This document shows, piece after piece, positions 32,721 through 42,234 of a DNA stretch of 64,000 nt. The DNA comes from Roseovarius indicus. Lineage in GTDB: Bacteria; Pseudomonadota; Alphaproteobacteria; Rhodobacterales; Rhodobacteraceae. The translations under genes were made by a program, and so were the position numbers. The notes beneath the pieces are model-generated. The model saw only the letters and a program-made list of their open reading frames with translations. It had not been told where the DNA came from and made no database searches. The stretch lies in assembly GCF_008728195.1 (NCBI RefSeq), contig NZ_CP031598.1:3906001-3970000 (forward strand), read 5' to 3'. Within the stretch, counting starts at the first letter, position 1. Each line of letters opens with the position of its first letter.

Positions 32721-34925
32721 ATGGCCGACAACTCCAATCCCGATATTGTCTACACCAAGGTCGACGAGGCACCCGAACTTGCCAGCGCCTCGCTTCTGCC
32801 GATCATCCAGCGCTTCGCCGCCGCCGCGGGCGTGTCGGTGGGCACCAAGGACATCTCGCTGGCGGGCCGCATCCTCGCCACCTTCCCCGACAAGCTGAAA
32901 GACGACCAGCGCGTCACCGACGACCTCGCCGAGCTGGGACAGCTGGTCAAGACGCCCGACGCCAACGTGATCAAGCTGCCCAACATCTCGGCCTCGGTGC
33001 CCCAGCTCGTCGCCGCCGTGCGCGAGCTTCAAGGCCAGGGGTTCGACATTCCCGACTACCCCGACGACCCCCAGACCGACGAGGAAAAAGAGGTTCGCGC
33101 CCGCTACGATTCGATCAAGGGCTCGGCGGTGAACCCGGTCCTGCGCGAAGGCAACTCCGACCGCCGCGCCGCGGCCCCGGTCAAGAAATTCGCCCAGAAC
33201 AACCCCCACCGGATGGGTGACTGGTCTTCCGACAGCAAGACCCGCGTCGCCGCCATGTCGGGCAACGACTTCTTTTCCAACGAGAAATCCACAACGCTCG
33301 ACAAGGCCGCGACGGCGAAGATCGTGCTGGAAACCGCGGGAGGCGAGACCGTCCTGAAAGACAGCGTCAGCTACCCCGAAGGCACCGTCGTCGATGCCAC
33401 CTACATGAGCGCCAAGGCCCTCGACGCCTTCCTCGCCGAGGAAATCGAGAAGACCAAGGAAGAGGGCGTGCTGTTCTCGATCCACATGAAAGCCACGATG
33501 ATGAAGGTCTCCGACCCGATCATCTTCGGCCACGCGGTCAAGGAATGGCTGAAGCCGGTCTTCGAGAAATACGGCGACGAAATGAAAGCCGCCGGCGTCG
33601 ACCCGGCCTCCGGCCTCGGCGACCTGCTGGAGCGCGTCAAGGACAAGCCCGAGATCCTCAAGGCCATCGAAGACGTCCGCGACACCCGCCCGCCCATGTA
33701 CATGGTCGACAGCGACCGTGGCATCACCAACCTTCACGTCCCCTCCGACGTGATCATCGACGCCTCGATGCCGGCCCTCATCCGCTCGGGCGGCAAGGGT
33801 TGGGGCCCGGACAACAAGGAGCATGACGCGGTCTGCGTGATCCCCGACAACTCCTACGCGCCGGTCTATGACGAGACGATCAAGTTCTTCAAAGCCAACG
33901 GAAAACTGGATCCGGCGACCGCCGGCACGGTGCAGAACCTTGGCCTGATGGCCCAGAAGGCCGAGGAGTACGGCTCGCACCCGACCACCTTCGAGATCCC
34001 GGAAGACGGCACCGTGAAGATGGTGCTGGACGACGGTACCGTGCTGCACGAGCACAAGGTCGAGAAGGGCGATATCTGGCGCTCGGCCTCGGCCCGCAAG
34101 GCGCCGATCGAGGACTGGGTGAACCTGGCCATCGAACGGCAGAAGGCCACCGGTTATCGCGCGATCTTCTGGCTGGATGAAAAGCGCGCCCATGATGCCG
34201 AGCTGATCAGCTTCGTGAAGCCGATCCTCGAGGCGAAAGGCGTGGCCGACAAGTTCGAGATCATGGCCCCGCGCGAAGCGACCCGCGCCAGCCTCGAGAC
34301 CATCACCAAGGGCGAGAACACCATCGCCATCACCGGCAACGTGCTGCGCGACTACCTGACCGACCTGTTCCCGATCCTCGAGCTGGCGACCTCGGCCAAG
34401 ATGCTGTCGATCGTCAAGCTGATGAATGGCGGCGGGTTGTTCGAAACCGGCGCCGGTGGCTCGGCGCCGAAGCACGTGCAGCAGCTGCAGTCGGAAAACC
34501 ACCTGCGCTGGGACAGCCTAGGCGAGTTCTGTGCGCTGGGAGAAAGCTTCAAATTCCTGGGCGATTCCAAGAACAACGCCCGCGCCCGGGTGCTGGGTGA
34601 AACCGTCGAGACGGCCACACAGGGCATTCTCGATCACGGCCGGTCGCCCAGCCGCAAGGTGGGCGAGCCCGACAACCGCGACAGCCATTACTGGTTCGCC
34701 CGCTACTGGGCCGAGGCGCTGGCTGCGCAGTCGGACGATGCCGCGCTGGCCGAGGAGTTCGGGCCGATTGCCAAGGCATTGGCGGAAAACGAGGAAAAGA
34801 TCACCGGCGAACTGGCCGCGGTTCAGGGCAAGCCGGCCGATATCGGTGGCTACTACCACCCCGATGACGACAAGCTCGCCTCGGTCATGCGGCCGAGCGC
34901 GACGCTGAACGGGATCATGGGCTAA
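32721..34925 (+). CDS. icd: NADP-dependent isocitrate dehydrogenase, monomeric type
   Basis: A 734-residue monomeric IDH, about 80 kDa. It oxidatively decarboxylates isocitrate to 2-oxoglutarate in the TCA cycle, making NADPH. Signature stretches are [15 protein letters not shown] N-terminus ([19 protein letters not shown]), the substrate loop [26 protein letters not shown], and VMRPSATLN at the C-terminus. The length equals the normal monomeric enzyme. It is a single gene with its own terminator 24 bp after the stop and a palindromic promoter region. Confidence 0.96.
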   Translation: MADNSNPDIVYTKVDEAPELASASLLPIIQRFAAAAGVSVGTKDISLAGRILATFPDKLKDDQRVTDDLAELGQLVKTPDANVIKLPNISASVPQLVAAVRELQGQGFDIPDYPDDPQTDEEKEVRARYDSIKGSAVNPVLREGNSDRRAAAPVKKFAQNNPHRMGDWSSDSKTRVAAMSGNDFFSNEKSTTLDKAATAKIVLETAGGETVLKDSVSYPEGTVVDATYMSAKALDAFLAEEIEKTKEEGVLFSIHMKATMMKVSDPIIFGHAVKEWLKPVFEKYGDEMKAAGVDPASGLGDLLERVKDKPEILKAIEDVRDTRPPMYMVDSDRGITNLHVPSDVIIDASMPALIRSGGKGWGPDNKEHDAVCVIPDNSYAPVYDETIKFFKANGKLDPATAGTVQNLGLMAQKAEEYGSHPTTFEIPEDGTVKMVLDDGTVLHEHKVEKGDIWRSASARKAPIEDWVNLAIERQKATGYRAIFWLDEKRAHDAELISFVKPILEAKGVADKFEIMAPREATRASLETITKGENTIAITGNVLRDYLTDLFPILELATSAKMLSIVKLMNGGGLFETGAGGSAPKHVQQLQSENHLRWDSLGEFCALGESFKFLGDSKNNARARVLGETVETATQGILDHGRSPSRKVGEPDNRDSHYWFARYWAEALAAQSDDAALAEEFGPIAKALAENEEKITGELAAVQGKPADIGGYYHPDDDKLASVMRPSATLNGIMG

Positions 34926-34948
34926 CCACACCCATTTCAATTCATGGC

Positions 34949-34990
34949 GGGCCGTCCCGGGTATTCCCGGGGCGGCCCATTTTCGTTTCT
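34949..34990 (+). terminator. Rho-independent terminator of icd; nothing else seen to 35224
   Basis: Stem GGGCCGTCCCGGG/CCCGGGGCGGCCC (one wobble pair), TATT loop, then ATTTTCGTTTCT. The rest of the 299-bp gap to the SMR gene holds no convincing ORF or RNA. Confidence 0.9.
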
Positions 34991-35224
34991 GCCGGGCCCG
35001 ATGCCACTGGCCGGGCCTTATCGGATATCGCTTACCGCAATGAGATTGCGAGGAAAAACCGATCAAAACCTGACCAAACCGCCGGTCGTCTGGGCACCTG
35101 GCAGCGGCGGTGGCAGGAAGTCCTCAGGCCGCGTGTCACCATGCGCGGGGTCGCTTGACCCTGCCGCGGAACCGCTGCGATATGGGCGCGGTTTCCATCG
35201 CTTCCGATACAAGGTGCATGTCCC

Positions 35225-35560
35225 ATGCTGAAGATCTACCTCATCCTGCTTCTGGCCGTTCTTTGCGAGGGCGTGGGCTCGACCTGTCTTCAGGCGTCGC
35301 AACAGTTCACGCGGTTCTGGCCGTCGGTCGGCGTGGTGGCCGGCTTCGGCTCGGCCTTCTACCTGATGATGATCGTGCTGAAATACATGCCGCTGGGCAT
35401 CACCTACGCGATCTGGTCGGGTCTGGGAATCTGCCTGACCGCCTTCCTCGGCTGGCTGATCTTCAAACAGGGGGTCGACCTGGCCGCGCTGATCGGCATG
35501 ACGCTCATCATCGTGGGGATCGTGATCATCAACATCTTCTCCAAGACCGCCACCCACTGA
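35225..35560 (+). CDS. SMR family multidrug efflux protein (EmrE-like)
   Basis: A 111-residue four-helix small multidrug resistance protein. The essential membrane carboxylate is E15 in VLCEGVGST. Other family landmarks are PLGITYAIWSGLGI in helix 3 and the last helix MTLIIVGIVIINI. It should work as an antiparallel dimer exchanging protons for lipophilic cations or guanidinium-like compounds. The C-terminus ends 5 bp before the convergent DUF6356 gene. Confidence 0.9.
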   Translation: MLKIYLILLLAVLCEGVGSTCLQASQQFTRFWPSVGVVAGFGSAFYLMMIVLKYMPLGITYAIWSGLGICLTAFLGWLIFKQGVDLAALIGMTLIIVGIVIINIFSKTATH

Positions 35561-35565
35561 GGCGG

Positions 35566-35772
35566 TCAGCCCCCGCGGTTATGGGTTTTCGCATACATCT
35601 CGGCGATCATCCGGCTGGCGGTTTTCTCGAACAGGCAGGGAATGAGCGCGTGCACAAACGCGCAGAGCCCGGCCGCGAAAAGTTTGACGCCGAACGTTCC
35701 GGCGAACCGGGCGTGTTCGAGGTAGGTTTCATCCACACTGCGGGGATGGTCGAGAAAGGCCTTGGTGATCAT
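35566..35772 (-). CDS. DUF6356 family small membrane protein
   Basis: A 68-residue protein with FLDHPRSVDETYLEHARFA at the N-terminus, one hydrophobic stretch (about residues 27-48, GVKLFAAGLCAFVHALIPCLF) and a basic tail. This matches the short DUF6356 family of unknown function. ATG 35772 has CAGGAG ahead of it. A much longer open frame upstream is rejected because it crosses the divergent Lrp/AsnC gene. The shared 123-bp region holds a perfect palindrome, so the two genes may be regulated together. Confidence 0.8.
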   Translation of the reverse strand: MITKAFLDHPRSVDETYLEHARFAGTFGVKLFAAGLCAFVHALIPCLFEKTASRMIAEMYAKTHNRGG

Positions 35773-35828
35773 CGCGGGCTCCTGTCTGCACGTGTTTCCT
35801 TTCGATATATTTAACGCGGCGCGCCGTG

Positions 35829-35847
35829 GCGCATTTCCCAAATGCGC
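35829..35847. promoter_or_regulatory. palindrome between DUF6356 and the second Lrp/AsnC gene
   Basis: GCGCATTT-CCC-AAATGCGC, perfect 8-bp arms, 49 bp before the Lrp/AsnC ATG. The ATTTCC core is shared with the palindrome near phhA, as expected for sites of related regulators. Confidence 0.5.
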
Positions 35848-35895
35848 GAAGGTTCCGATTGATTTCGGGAGAATATCCCAACTATCCTGAAAACC

Positions 35896-36354
35896 ATGAG
35901 CGAAATTGACGATATCGACCGCCGGATCCTGACCGAACTGCAACGCGCCGCCGACCTGCCGCTCGACCAGCTGGGCGAGCGGGTGGGCCTGTCGCGCAAT
36001 GCCTGCTGGCGGCGGGTGAAGTCGATGGAGGCGTCGGGCGTGATCCGGCAGCGGGTGGCGTTGCTGGATGCGGAAAAGCTGGGGCTGGGCCTGACGGTCT
36101 TCATGCAGATCAAGGCGGCCCGGCACGATGCCGAGTGGCTGGAGCGCTTTGCCCGGGCCACGAGGACGATGCCGGAGGTGCAGGGGGTTTACCGGATGAC
36201 CGGCGAGCTCGACTACCTGATCCGGGCCAGAGTGGCGGATATGAAGGGCTATGACCGGCTATATCAACGGCTGGTGGCGAAGGTGCCGATGGGGGATGTG
36301 TCGGCGTCGTTCGTGATGGAGGAGATCAAGGAAACGACTGCATTGCCGCTGTGA
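35896..36354 (+). CDS. Lrp/AsnC family transcriptional regulator
   Basis: A 152-residue regulator. The winged helix covers residues 1-60 (IDDIDRRILTELQRAADL, LGERVGLSRNACWRRVKSME), and the RAM domain follows (VQGVYRMTGELDYLIRARV), ending KETTALPL. It has the same size and layout as the phhA-linked paralogue (15767), whose C-terminus also ends in TTSLPV-type sequence. It is divergent from the DUF6356 gene. The amino-acid effector is not predictable. Confidence 0.92.
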   Translation: MSEIDDIDRRILTELQRAADLPLDQLGERVGLSRNACWRRVKSMEASGVIRQRVALLDAEKLGLGLTVFMQIKAARHDAEWLERFARATRTMPEVQGVYRMTGELDYLIRARVADMKGYDRLYQRLVAKVPMGDVSASFVMEEIKETTALPL

Positions 36355-36378
36355 GCGCCGAAACCGGGGCGAATCGGG

Positions 36379-36488
36379 GTTAACGCCCTGAAATGGCGGG
36401 AAAAGCGGGTTTCGGTATCGCGTCGGTATAACGTCGGTATTACGTCGGTATTTTTTGCCGACGCCTGGCGGCCCGCCCCGTGGTTAAC
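36379..36488 (+). repeat. phased 11-bp direct-repeat array flanked by GTTAAC, copy 2
   Basis: CGTCGGTATnn repeated at 36421, 36432 and 36443, with a degenerate TTTCGGTATCG unit at 36410 in the same 11-bp register. GTTAAC flanks it at 36379-36384 and 36483-36488. The last unit can fold with CCGACG at 36458-36463 around a T-run. It lies between convergent genes, as does copy 1 at 26923-27009. Confidence 0.75.
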
Positions 36489-36513
36489 GGGCCGGGCGTT
36501 GCGCCGGGGCCTG

Positions 36514-36800
36514 TCAGGACGCCTCTTCCGACGAGGGCCCCATCCGGTCGAACATGTCGATATCCCGAACCGTGATCGTGCCAGTGAGGATGATCGTGGC
36601 GATGATCGCCCAGATCACCGCCGAGATGCCCGTGACGATCCAGGCTTTCTTCTTCAGATGATGCTTTTCGGGCGAGCCGGCATGGGTGCCGGGCACGACC
36701 TCGCCCGCCTCGCCCTGTGTCTGGATGCGGATCGGCAGCACGACCAGGAAGGTCATGAACCAGATCACCATGAAGAGAACGATGCCCGAGGCGATGCCCA

Positions 36801-36801
<1 letters not shown>
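36514..36801 (-). CDS. DUF1467 family membrane protein
   Basis: A 95-residue protein with two membrane helices (residues 5-25 and 55-75). The family motif VIWFMTFLVVLPIRIQTQGE is followed by VPGTHAGSPEKHHLKKK. DUF1467 is almost always next to methylmalonyl-CoA epimerase in Rhodobacteraceae and related groups. Here its ATG overlaps the mce stop by one base (TGATG), so the pair is translationally coupled. Function unknown. Confidence 0.9.
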
Positions 36802-37205
<404 letters not shown>

Positions 37206-37307
37206 GGGGGCATCCTTCGGTCAGTTGGCTGGGCCCGTTATGCCGGGGTGCCGGCCCGCGTGCAAGCGGCAGGAGCGCGCACCCCCGCCGGGGCGGCGCC
37301 ACCGGGC

Positions 37308-37322
37308 TTAACGGTTCATTAG
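37308..37322 (+). promoter_or_regulatory. CtrA-like half-site pair before the response regulator
   Basis: TTAA-CGGTTCA-TTAG, one mismatch from the CtrA consensus TTAA-N7-TTAA. It lies 52 bp before the ATG of the response regulator gene. A single degenerate match could be chance. Confidence 0.3.
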
Positions 37323-37373
37323 GCGTGCCCGCGTAGCGTGAGTCGGGCAATCAACCGGCAAGGGAGCCTTCCG

Positions 37374-38090
37374 ATGGACACCCAAGACACGCTTCAGCCG
37401 CAGGTGCGGCCCACCGCCAGCCGCCCGCTTCTGGGCATGACCATCCTGGTGGTCGAGGATAGCCGCTTTACCTGCGAAACGCTCCGCCTGATGTGCCTGA
37501 GGAGCGGGGCGCGCATCAGGCGGGCCGACTGCCTGGCCTCGGCCCGGCGGCACCTGCAGGTGTACCGGCCCTCGGCGGCGGTGATCGACATGGGGCTGCC
37601 TGATGGCTCGGGGCTCGACCTGATCGCCGAGCTGTCCCGCGCGACGCCCCGGGTGGGTGTCATCATCGGGCTGAGCGGCGACGACCGGGCCGAGACCGAG
37701 GCGCTGGCAGCGGGGGCGGACGGGTTCCTGGGAAAACCGCTCGACAGCCTTGCGCAGTTCCAGGAAACGGTCCTGTCGGCCCTGCCCCCTGCGGCGGTGC
37801 CCGCCGGGCCACGGTCGCTGACGGAAGAGGCGGTGAGCCCCGACCGCGTGGCGTTCCGCGATGACATGTCCCACGTGGCGGCCCTGCTGGAGCAGCGGCA
37901 GGACGGCGCGACGATCGATTACGTGGTGCAGTTTCTTGGCGGCGTGGCCCGCTCGGCGCGGGATTACACGCTGGAACGGGCCGCGAGCGACCTCGCCCGC
38001 AGCCGGTGCCAGGGCAAAACCCGGCACGAGAAGGTGGCACGGCTGATGCAGATGGTACATGCGCGGATCGAAAGCCGGGCGGCGATCTGA
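37374..38090 (+). CDS. response regulator receiver protein
   Basis: A 238-residue protein with a receiver domain at residues 22-135: acidic pocket VVEDS (D29), phospho-acceptor D72 in AAVIDMGLPDGSG, and conserved lysine K121 in GFLGKPL. The C-terminal hundred residues are helical (DGATIDYVVQFLGGVARSAR, then VARLMQMVHARI) and match no output domain I know. It could be a phosphorelay or regulatory partner. ATG 37374 is preferred over the ATG at 37338 because AGGGAG lies directly before it. No histidine kinase is nearby. Confidence 0.9.
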   Translation: MDTQDTLQPQVRPTASRPLLGMTILVVEDSRFTCETLRLMCLRSGARIRRADCLASARRHLQVYRPSAAVIDMGLPDGSGLDLIAELSRATPRVGVIIGLSGDDRAETEALAAGADGFLGKPLDSLAQFQETVLSALPPAAVPAGPRSLTEEAVSPDRVAFRDDMSHVAALLEQRQDGATIDYVVQFLGGVARSARDYTLERAASDLARSRCQGKTRHEKVARLMQMVHARIESRAAI

Positions 38091-38138
38091 GCCCGAACGG
38101 GCGGCACGGCGCGGCCCGGTGACCTTCGGGCGGCCGGG

Positions 38139-38855
38139 CTATTTCAGCGACGGATCGGAGCCGCTGCGAACAAGGCGGGTCAGGTCGCTCAACCGTTCCT
38201 GCTGCCGGCCCTCGGCATCGAAATTCGAAGGCGACAGCCAGGCGCGGAAGGCCTCTTCAAGTGCGGGCCACTCGCTGTCGATGACGGCGAACCACGCGGT
38301 GTCGCGGTTGCGGCCCTTGACCACCGTGGCCTGGCGGAAGACGCCCTCGTAGGTGAAGCCCAGCCGCTGGGCGGCCCGGCGCGAGGGGCGGTTCAGGGCG
38401 TCGCATTTCCATTCGTAGCGGCGATAGCCCGCCTCGAAGGCCCATTTCATCATCAGGTACATCGCGTCGGTCGCGGCGCGGGTGCGCTGAAGCTGGGGGG
38501 CCATGGCGATGAAGCCTACCTCGATCGAGCCCGCGGCGGGCTGCATCCGCAGGTAGGAGGCGAAGCCGCCATAGGTGCCGGTCACCCTGTCGCGGATGGC
38601 GAGGAACAGGATGTCGTCGCGCTGGGTGGCGCCGCGCATCCAGCGATGGAACTGCGCAGCCGAGGCGAAGGGGCCGTCGGGCATGTAATCCCAGACCTCG
38701 TCGTGCCCGTCGAACGCCTTGTAGAGAAGCGCCGCGTGACGGTCTGCGTCGAGCTTTTCAAGCTCGGCATAGCGCCCCGCCATGGGCTCGCCCGCCGGCA
38801 GGGGCGGCGGCGTCCAGTTCGGAACGACCGGGCCCAGTGGCCGCGCATCTTTCAT
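38139..38855 (-). CDS. GNAT family N-acetyltransferase (RimJ/RimL-like)
   Basis: A 238-residue Acetyltransf_3-type protein. In order: RYAELEKLDADRHAALLYKA, the acetyl-CoA region GSIEVGFIAMAPQLQRTRAATDA-like stretch at about residues 110-130, then RYEWKCDALNRPSRRAAQRL and GFTYEGVFRQATVVKGRNRD, which are hallmarks of RimJ/RimL relatives. It should acetylate a small molecule or a protein N-terminus. It stands alone after the response regulator (convergent, 48 bp). Confidence 0.9.
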   Translation of the reverse strand: MKDARPLGPVVPNWTPPPLPAGEPMAGRYAELEKLDADRHAALLYKAFDGHDEVWDYMPDGPFASAAQFHRWMRGATQRDDILFLAIRDRVTGTYGGFASYLRMQPAAGSIEVGFIAMAPQLQRTRAATDAMYLMMKWAFEAGYRRYEWKCDALNRPSRRAAQRLGFTYEGVFRQATVVKGRNRDTAWFAVIDSEWPALEEAFRAWLSPSNFDAEGRQQERLSDLTRLVRSGSDPSLK

Positions 38856-38927
38856 GGGTTTTACCCCCTTCTTGCCTGCATTTCGGCGCAGGATATGCCC
38901 GCCACGCGGAAATTGGAAAGGAAAACG

Positions 38928-40178
38928 CTACAGGATCAGCTTCGGGTCGGGGCCGAGCTCGACGCCCGGGAAAACCGTCCGTTCGATCAGCCCCGCCTCG
39001 AGTCCGAAGAGCTGGCGCATCATCCAGCCGGCGTGGGCGCGCACGTCGCGCGTGGGCATGAGGTCGCGCCTGTCGTAAAGGTCGGCCTCGGCCAGCCCCG
39101 GCCAGTCGCGCACCACCTGCCCACCGCGCAGCGCGCCGCCGGCGAAGAGCATCGCACCGCCGGTGCCGTGATCGGTGCCCTTCGTGCCGTTGGCGCGGGC
39201 GGTGCGGCCGAACTCGGTCATGGCGACCACGGCGGTCTTGCCCCAGACCGGGCCCAGCGCCTCGCGCAGGGCGAGTATGTTGTCGGAGAGGTCCGCCAGC
39301 GTGCGGGGCAGTTGCCGGGCCTGGTTGGAATGGGTGTCGAAGCCGTTGATCGACCACGCCGCGATCCGGGTATCGGCGCGCAGCCGGTCGGCGGCGAAGC
39401 GGGCAATCTCGGTCAGGCCGCCCTTGCCGGGGGCCTCGGCCATGCTGTCCTGCATGGCGTCCATCATGCCGCCGGTGTCGAGAACAGTGTCGCCGGTCTG
39501 TGCCCCGCGCGCGGCCAGGCCGATCTGTGACAGGCCGATGGCCTCGGTGGTGGCCTCGCGGAAGAGCGGGTCGTCATGCATCACCATGTCGAGCAGCTTT
39601 TCCGCCTGCGGGCTGAGCGGCAGGGCGGCGTCGGGCGACCAGTTGGCCACGTCGGCCGCGCCCCGCGCCAGCAGCATGTCAGCCCGGCCGATGGCATAGG
39701 CGGTCTCGGCCTCGGCACCCGGCAGGCCCTGCAGCAGACGGTTGAGCCAGCCGTCGCGCCCCTCGGCCCGGTCGGTTGCCCCGGTGCCGGCTTCGAGGAT
39801 GTCCTGCCCGTCGAAGTGGCTGCGCTTGTCGCGATAGGGTGTCGAGACGGCATGGGCAAAGCCCAGCTCGCCCAGCCGCCAGAGCGGCATCAGCGGCCCG
39901 AGCGCCGGGTTCAGGGCGAAGAAGCCGTCGAGGTCATGCTCGCCCGGCACGGCCCCGTCGAGCAGCGCCCCGCGGTAGCTGTCGAATTCGGGGGCGCCAT
40001 AGGGCCGCACCGCGTCGAGCCCGTCGAGCCCGCCGCGCAGGATGATGACGACGAGCCGGTTCTCGCCCGGCGCGCTGGCCATGGTGACCGGCGTCACCAG
40101 CGGGCTTGCCGCCAGCGAACAGCCAAGGGCCATCGACCGGGTCAGGAAAAGGCGGCGGGACAGGTTCGGGCGGGTCAT
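38928..40178 (-). CDS. DUF1501 protein, Tat-exported
   Basis: A 416-residue protein with a twin-arginine signal (LSRRLFLTRSMALGCSLAAS), then VVIILRGGLDGLDAVRPYG, TEFGRTARANGTKGTDHGTG and MLFAGGALRGGQVVRDW. These are the DUF1501 motifs, related to the alkaline phosphatase/sulfatase fold. It follows DUF1800 by 12 bp. The two families occur together across bacteria and are thought to act in the periplasm or envelope, but no reaction is established. Confidence 0.9.
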   Translation of the reverse strand: MTRPNLSRRLFLTRSMALGCSLAASPLVTPVTMASAPGENRLVVIILRGGLDGLDAVRPYGAPEFDSYRGALLDGAVPGEHDLDGFFALNPALGPLMPLWRLGELGFAHAVSTPYRDKRSHFDGQDILEAGTGATDRAEGRDGWLNRLLQGLPGAEAETAYAIGRADMLLARGAADVANWSPDAALPLSPQAEKLLDMVMHDDPLFREATTEAIGLSQIGLAARGAQTGDTVLDTGGMMDAMQDSMAEAPGKGGLTEIARFAADRLRADTRIAAWSINGFDTHSNQARQLPRTLADLSDNILALREALGPVWGKTAVVAMTEFGRTARANGTKGTDHGTGGAMLFAGGALRGGQVVRDWPGLAEADLYDRRDLMPTRDVRAHAGWMMRQLFGLEAGLIERTVFPGVELGPDPKLIL

Positions 40179-40190
40179 GCTTGGTCCTCG

Positions 40191-41579
40191 CTACATGCGC
40201 TGGAAGGCGGGAGAGGCCAGCACGATGCCGATGCCTTCTGCCCGGGTTTCGGCGGCGCGGGCGGCAAAGCGCACCTCTTCGGGCGCGCGGGCGCCAAGGG
40301 CGGTTTCGACGAAGTCGCGCGGGTCGGGCAGCACGCGGCGCAGCTGGAACGGCACGGTCATGCCCCAGATCAGCCGCGCGGCCAGGCGCTGGGGCGTGAT
40401 CCATGCGTCGTCTGCCTCCTCCCAGCCGTCGGGGCCGAGGGGTTGCCCCCAGGCCTGGCCCATCAGCTCGAGCGGTATGTAGAACATCCGGCGCATCTGA
40501 CCGTTCTTGTCGGCGGGCATGTGCCGGGGCACGATATCGAGCGCGCGCAGGCTGGAGCCGATGAAATCCATCGGCTGCTTGACGTTGCCCGGGGCGTCGG
40601 CCCACGCGGCAGGGTGCGAGAGCATCTCGGCATAGACCTCGGGCAGTTGGCCGTCGGTGGCGGTGTAGCGCGCGGTCATGGCCTCGACGAGCCCCTCGTC
40701 GGGCGTGTCGGACACGAAATGCACCGCCAGCTTGCGGGCGATGTGCCGGGCCGTCGCCGGGTGGCGGGCGAGATCGTCGAGCGCGGCGTAGATGTCCTCG
40801 AGACGGGCCTGCCCGGTGCCGCCATATTCCACCGACAGCACCGATTCCGGCCCCGGTTCGGCCAGGTCGGGCCGGAAGATGAAGCCCTTGCGCATGCCGT
40901 AGCTGAGGCCGGTCAGCAATTCGGCCAGCTGCCGCACATCCGCCTGCGTGTAGGGCCCGTTGACGCCCAGCGTGTGCAGCTCGAGCATTTCGCGGGCGAG
41001 GTTCTCGTTCAGGCCGCCAAATCTTTCCTTCTTCGCCGCCGCCGCGCTGTTGGGCCCCGAGGATTCGCCCTGGTCGAGGAAATTCAGCATCAGCGGATGG
41101 GTGGCCGCCGCGCGCAGCATGTCCGAAAAGCGCCCCGCCACGTGCGGCCGGATCGCCTCGTCGGCATAGAGCACGTGCCCGTAGCGCATCGGCCCGCCCC
41201 GGTGAAGCGCGGTGAAGTGATCGGCCCAGAAGGCGGTCAGCCGCTCTCGAAACGCGTCCTCGCTCAGGGCACGGCGCAGCATGACATTGGCAAACCAATG
41301 ACCGGCTTCGCGATGGAACCCCTGGCGCACCTGCCGGATGGCCTTGTTGGCCTTGTTCCTCTCTGCGTCGGTCTTGGCCCTGCGCTTGGCCTTGCGGGCA
41401 TCGCGCAGGTCGAAATGATGCGCGACCGAGGTCTGGTAATCCGGTACGGGAAACGCCTTGGCCGCATGGTCAGGGCCGGACAGTCGCGAAAGCATGTCCT
41501 CGACCGAGGTCGGGGGCGCAATGCGGGGCGACAGACCACATCCGAACCGGATGGCTGCGCGTTCGGGATCAAAGCTCAT
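40191..41579 (-). CDS. DUF1800 protein
   Basis: A 462-residue helical protein, first gene of the DUF1800-DUF1501 pair. Family landmarks: AAIRFGCGLSPRIAPP at the start, RLTAFWADHFTALHRGG, LMLNFLDQGESSGPN, LNENLAREMLELHTLGVNGP, ADVRQLAELLTGLSYG, and ARHIARKLAVHFVSDTP. There is no obvious signal peptide, unlike its Tat-exported partner, which may indicate joint export or a cytoplasmic role. The function of the family is unknown. Confidence 0.9.
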   Translation of the reverse strand: MSFDPERAAIRFGCGLSPRIAPPTSVEDMLSRLSGPDHAAKAFPVPDYQTSVAHHFDLRDARKAKRRAKTDAERNKANKAIRQVRQGFHREAGHWFANVMLRRALSEDAFRERLTAFWADHFTALHRGGPMRYGHVLYADEAIRPHVAGRFSDMLRAAATHPLMLNFLDQGESSGPNSAAAAKKERFGGLNENLAREMLELHTLGVNGPYTQADVRQLAELLTGLSYGMRKGFIFRPDLAEPGPESVLSVEYGGTGQARLEDIYAALDDLARHPATARHIARKLAVHFVSDTPDEGLVEAMTARYTATDGQLPEVYAEMLSHPAAWADAPGNVKQPMDFIGSSLRALDIVPRHMPADKNGQMRRMFYIPLELMGQAWGQPLGPDGWEEADDAWITPQRLAARLIWGMTVPFQLRRVLPDPRDFVETALGARAPEEVRFAARAAETRAEGIGIVLASPAFQRM

Positions 41580-41710
41580 GGGCCGGTCTCACAGGGGGCG
41601 CATCTTTCCGTTGAACATAGCATCGAACGGGGCGGATTTCACCTTCCGTCGCGGCAATGTGACGCCCGCGCCGGGCGCGCGCGGAACTCCGCCAAGGCTT
41701 CCTGCGTTAT

Positions 41711-41726
41711 GACGTTTTGCCGTCAA
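41711..41726. promoter_or_regulatory. short inverted repeat before the hemerythrin gene
   Basis: TGACG-TTTTGC-CGTCA, perfect 5-bp arms, 16 bp before the ATG. It could be an operator or a small leader hairpin. The evidence is weak. Confidence 0.25.
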
Positions 41727-41742
41727 CCAAGGAACCCGAGAC

Positions 41743-42219
41743 ATGACGTCGATCTACGATGCTATCCAGGAAGACCACCAGACCCATCGCACCTTGCTGA
41801 ACCAGATCGCCGAAACGTCGGGCGACAGCGAGGAGCGGCGCAAGGCGTGGAAGGCGTTTTACGAGGACGTGAAATCGCACGCCGCCGCCGAGGAAGAAAC
41901 GTTCTATTCCAAGCTGATGAACAAGACGTGGGGGCAGGACGCGGCCCGCCATTCGGTGCATGAGCATCAGCAGATGGACGACATCATGGAAGAGCTGAAC
42001 GAGATGGACATGTCCTCGCCCGGGTGGCTGCAGCGGTTCGAGACGCTGAAGCACGATTACGAGCATCACATGGACGAGGAAGAGGAAGACGTCTTTTCCC
42101 GCGCCAAGGAGGTGTTCGAAGAGGGCGAGAACGAGGCGTTCGGCGACCGCTTCCTCAAGCGCAAGAAAGAGGAGCGCGGGCTGATCGAGGAGAAGCGCGA
42201 GGACAGCCTGGAAGACTGA
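41743..42219 (+). CDS. hemerythrin HHE domain protein
   Basis: A 158-residue four-helix bundle. Potential di-iron ligands are present in each helix: EDHQTHRTLL, KSHAAAEEETFYSKL, RHSVHEHQQMDDIM and KHDYEHHMDEEEEDVF, giving the H-HxxxE-HxxxH-HxxxD pattern. Such proteins bind O2 or NO or protect iron-sulfur proteins. The tail is very acidic and basic by turns (RKKEERGLIEEKRED). It converges on aspS, 15 bp apart. Confidence 0.9.
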   Translation: MTSIYDAIQEDHQTHRTLLNQIAETSGDSEERRKAWKAFYEDVKSHAAAEEETFYSKLMNKTWGQDAARHSVHEHQQMDDIMEELNEMDMSSPGWLQRFETLKHDYEHHMDEEEEDVFSRAKEVFEEGENEAFGDRFLKRKKEERGLIEEKREDSLED

Positions 42220-42234
42220 CCCCGCGGTCGCGAT

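Noticed and set aside
36410..36453. possible CRISPR-like repeats
   Set aside because: Units are 11 bp with no spacers and no cas genes. The spacing fits one helical turn, not a CRISPR array.
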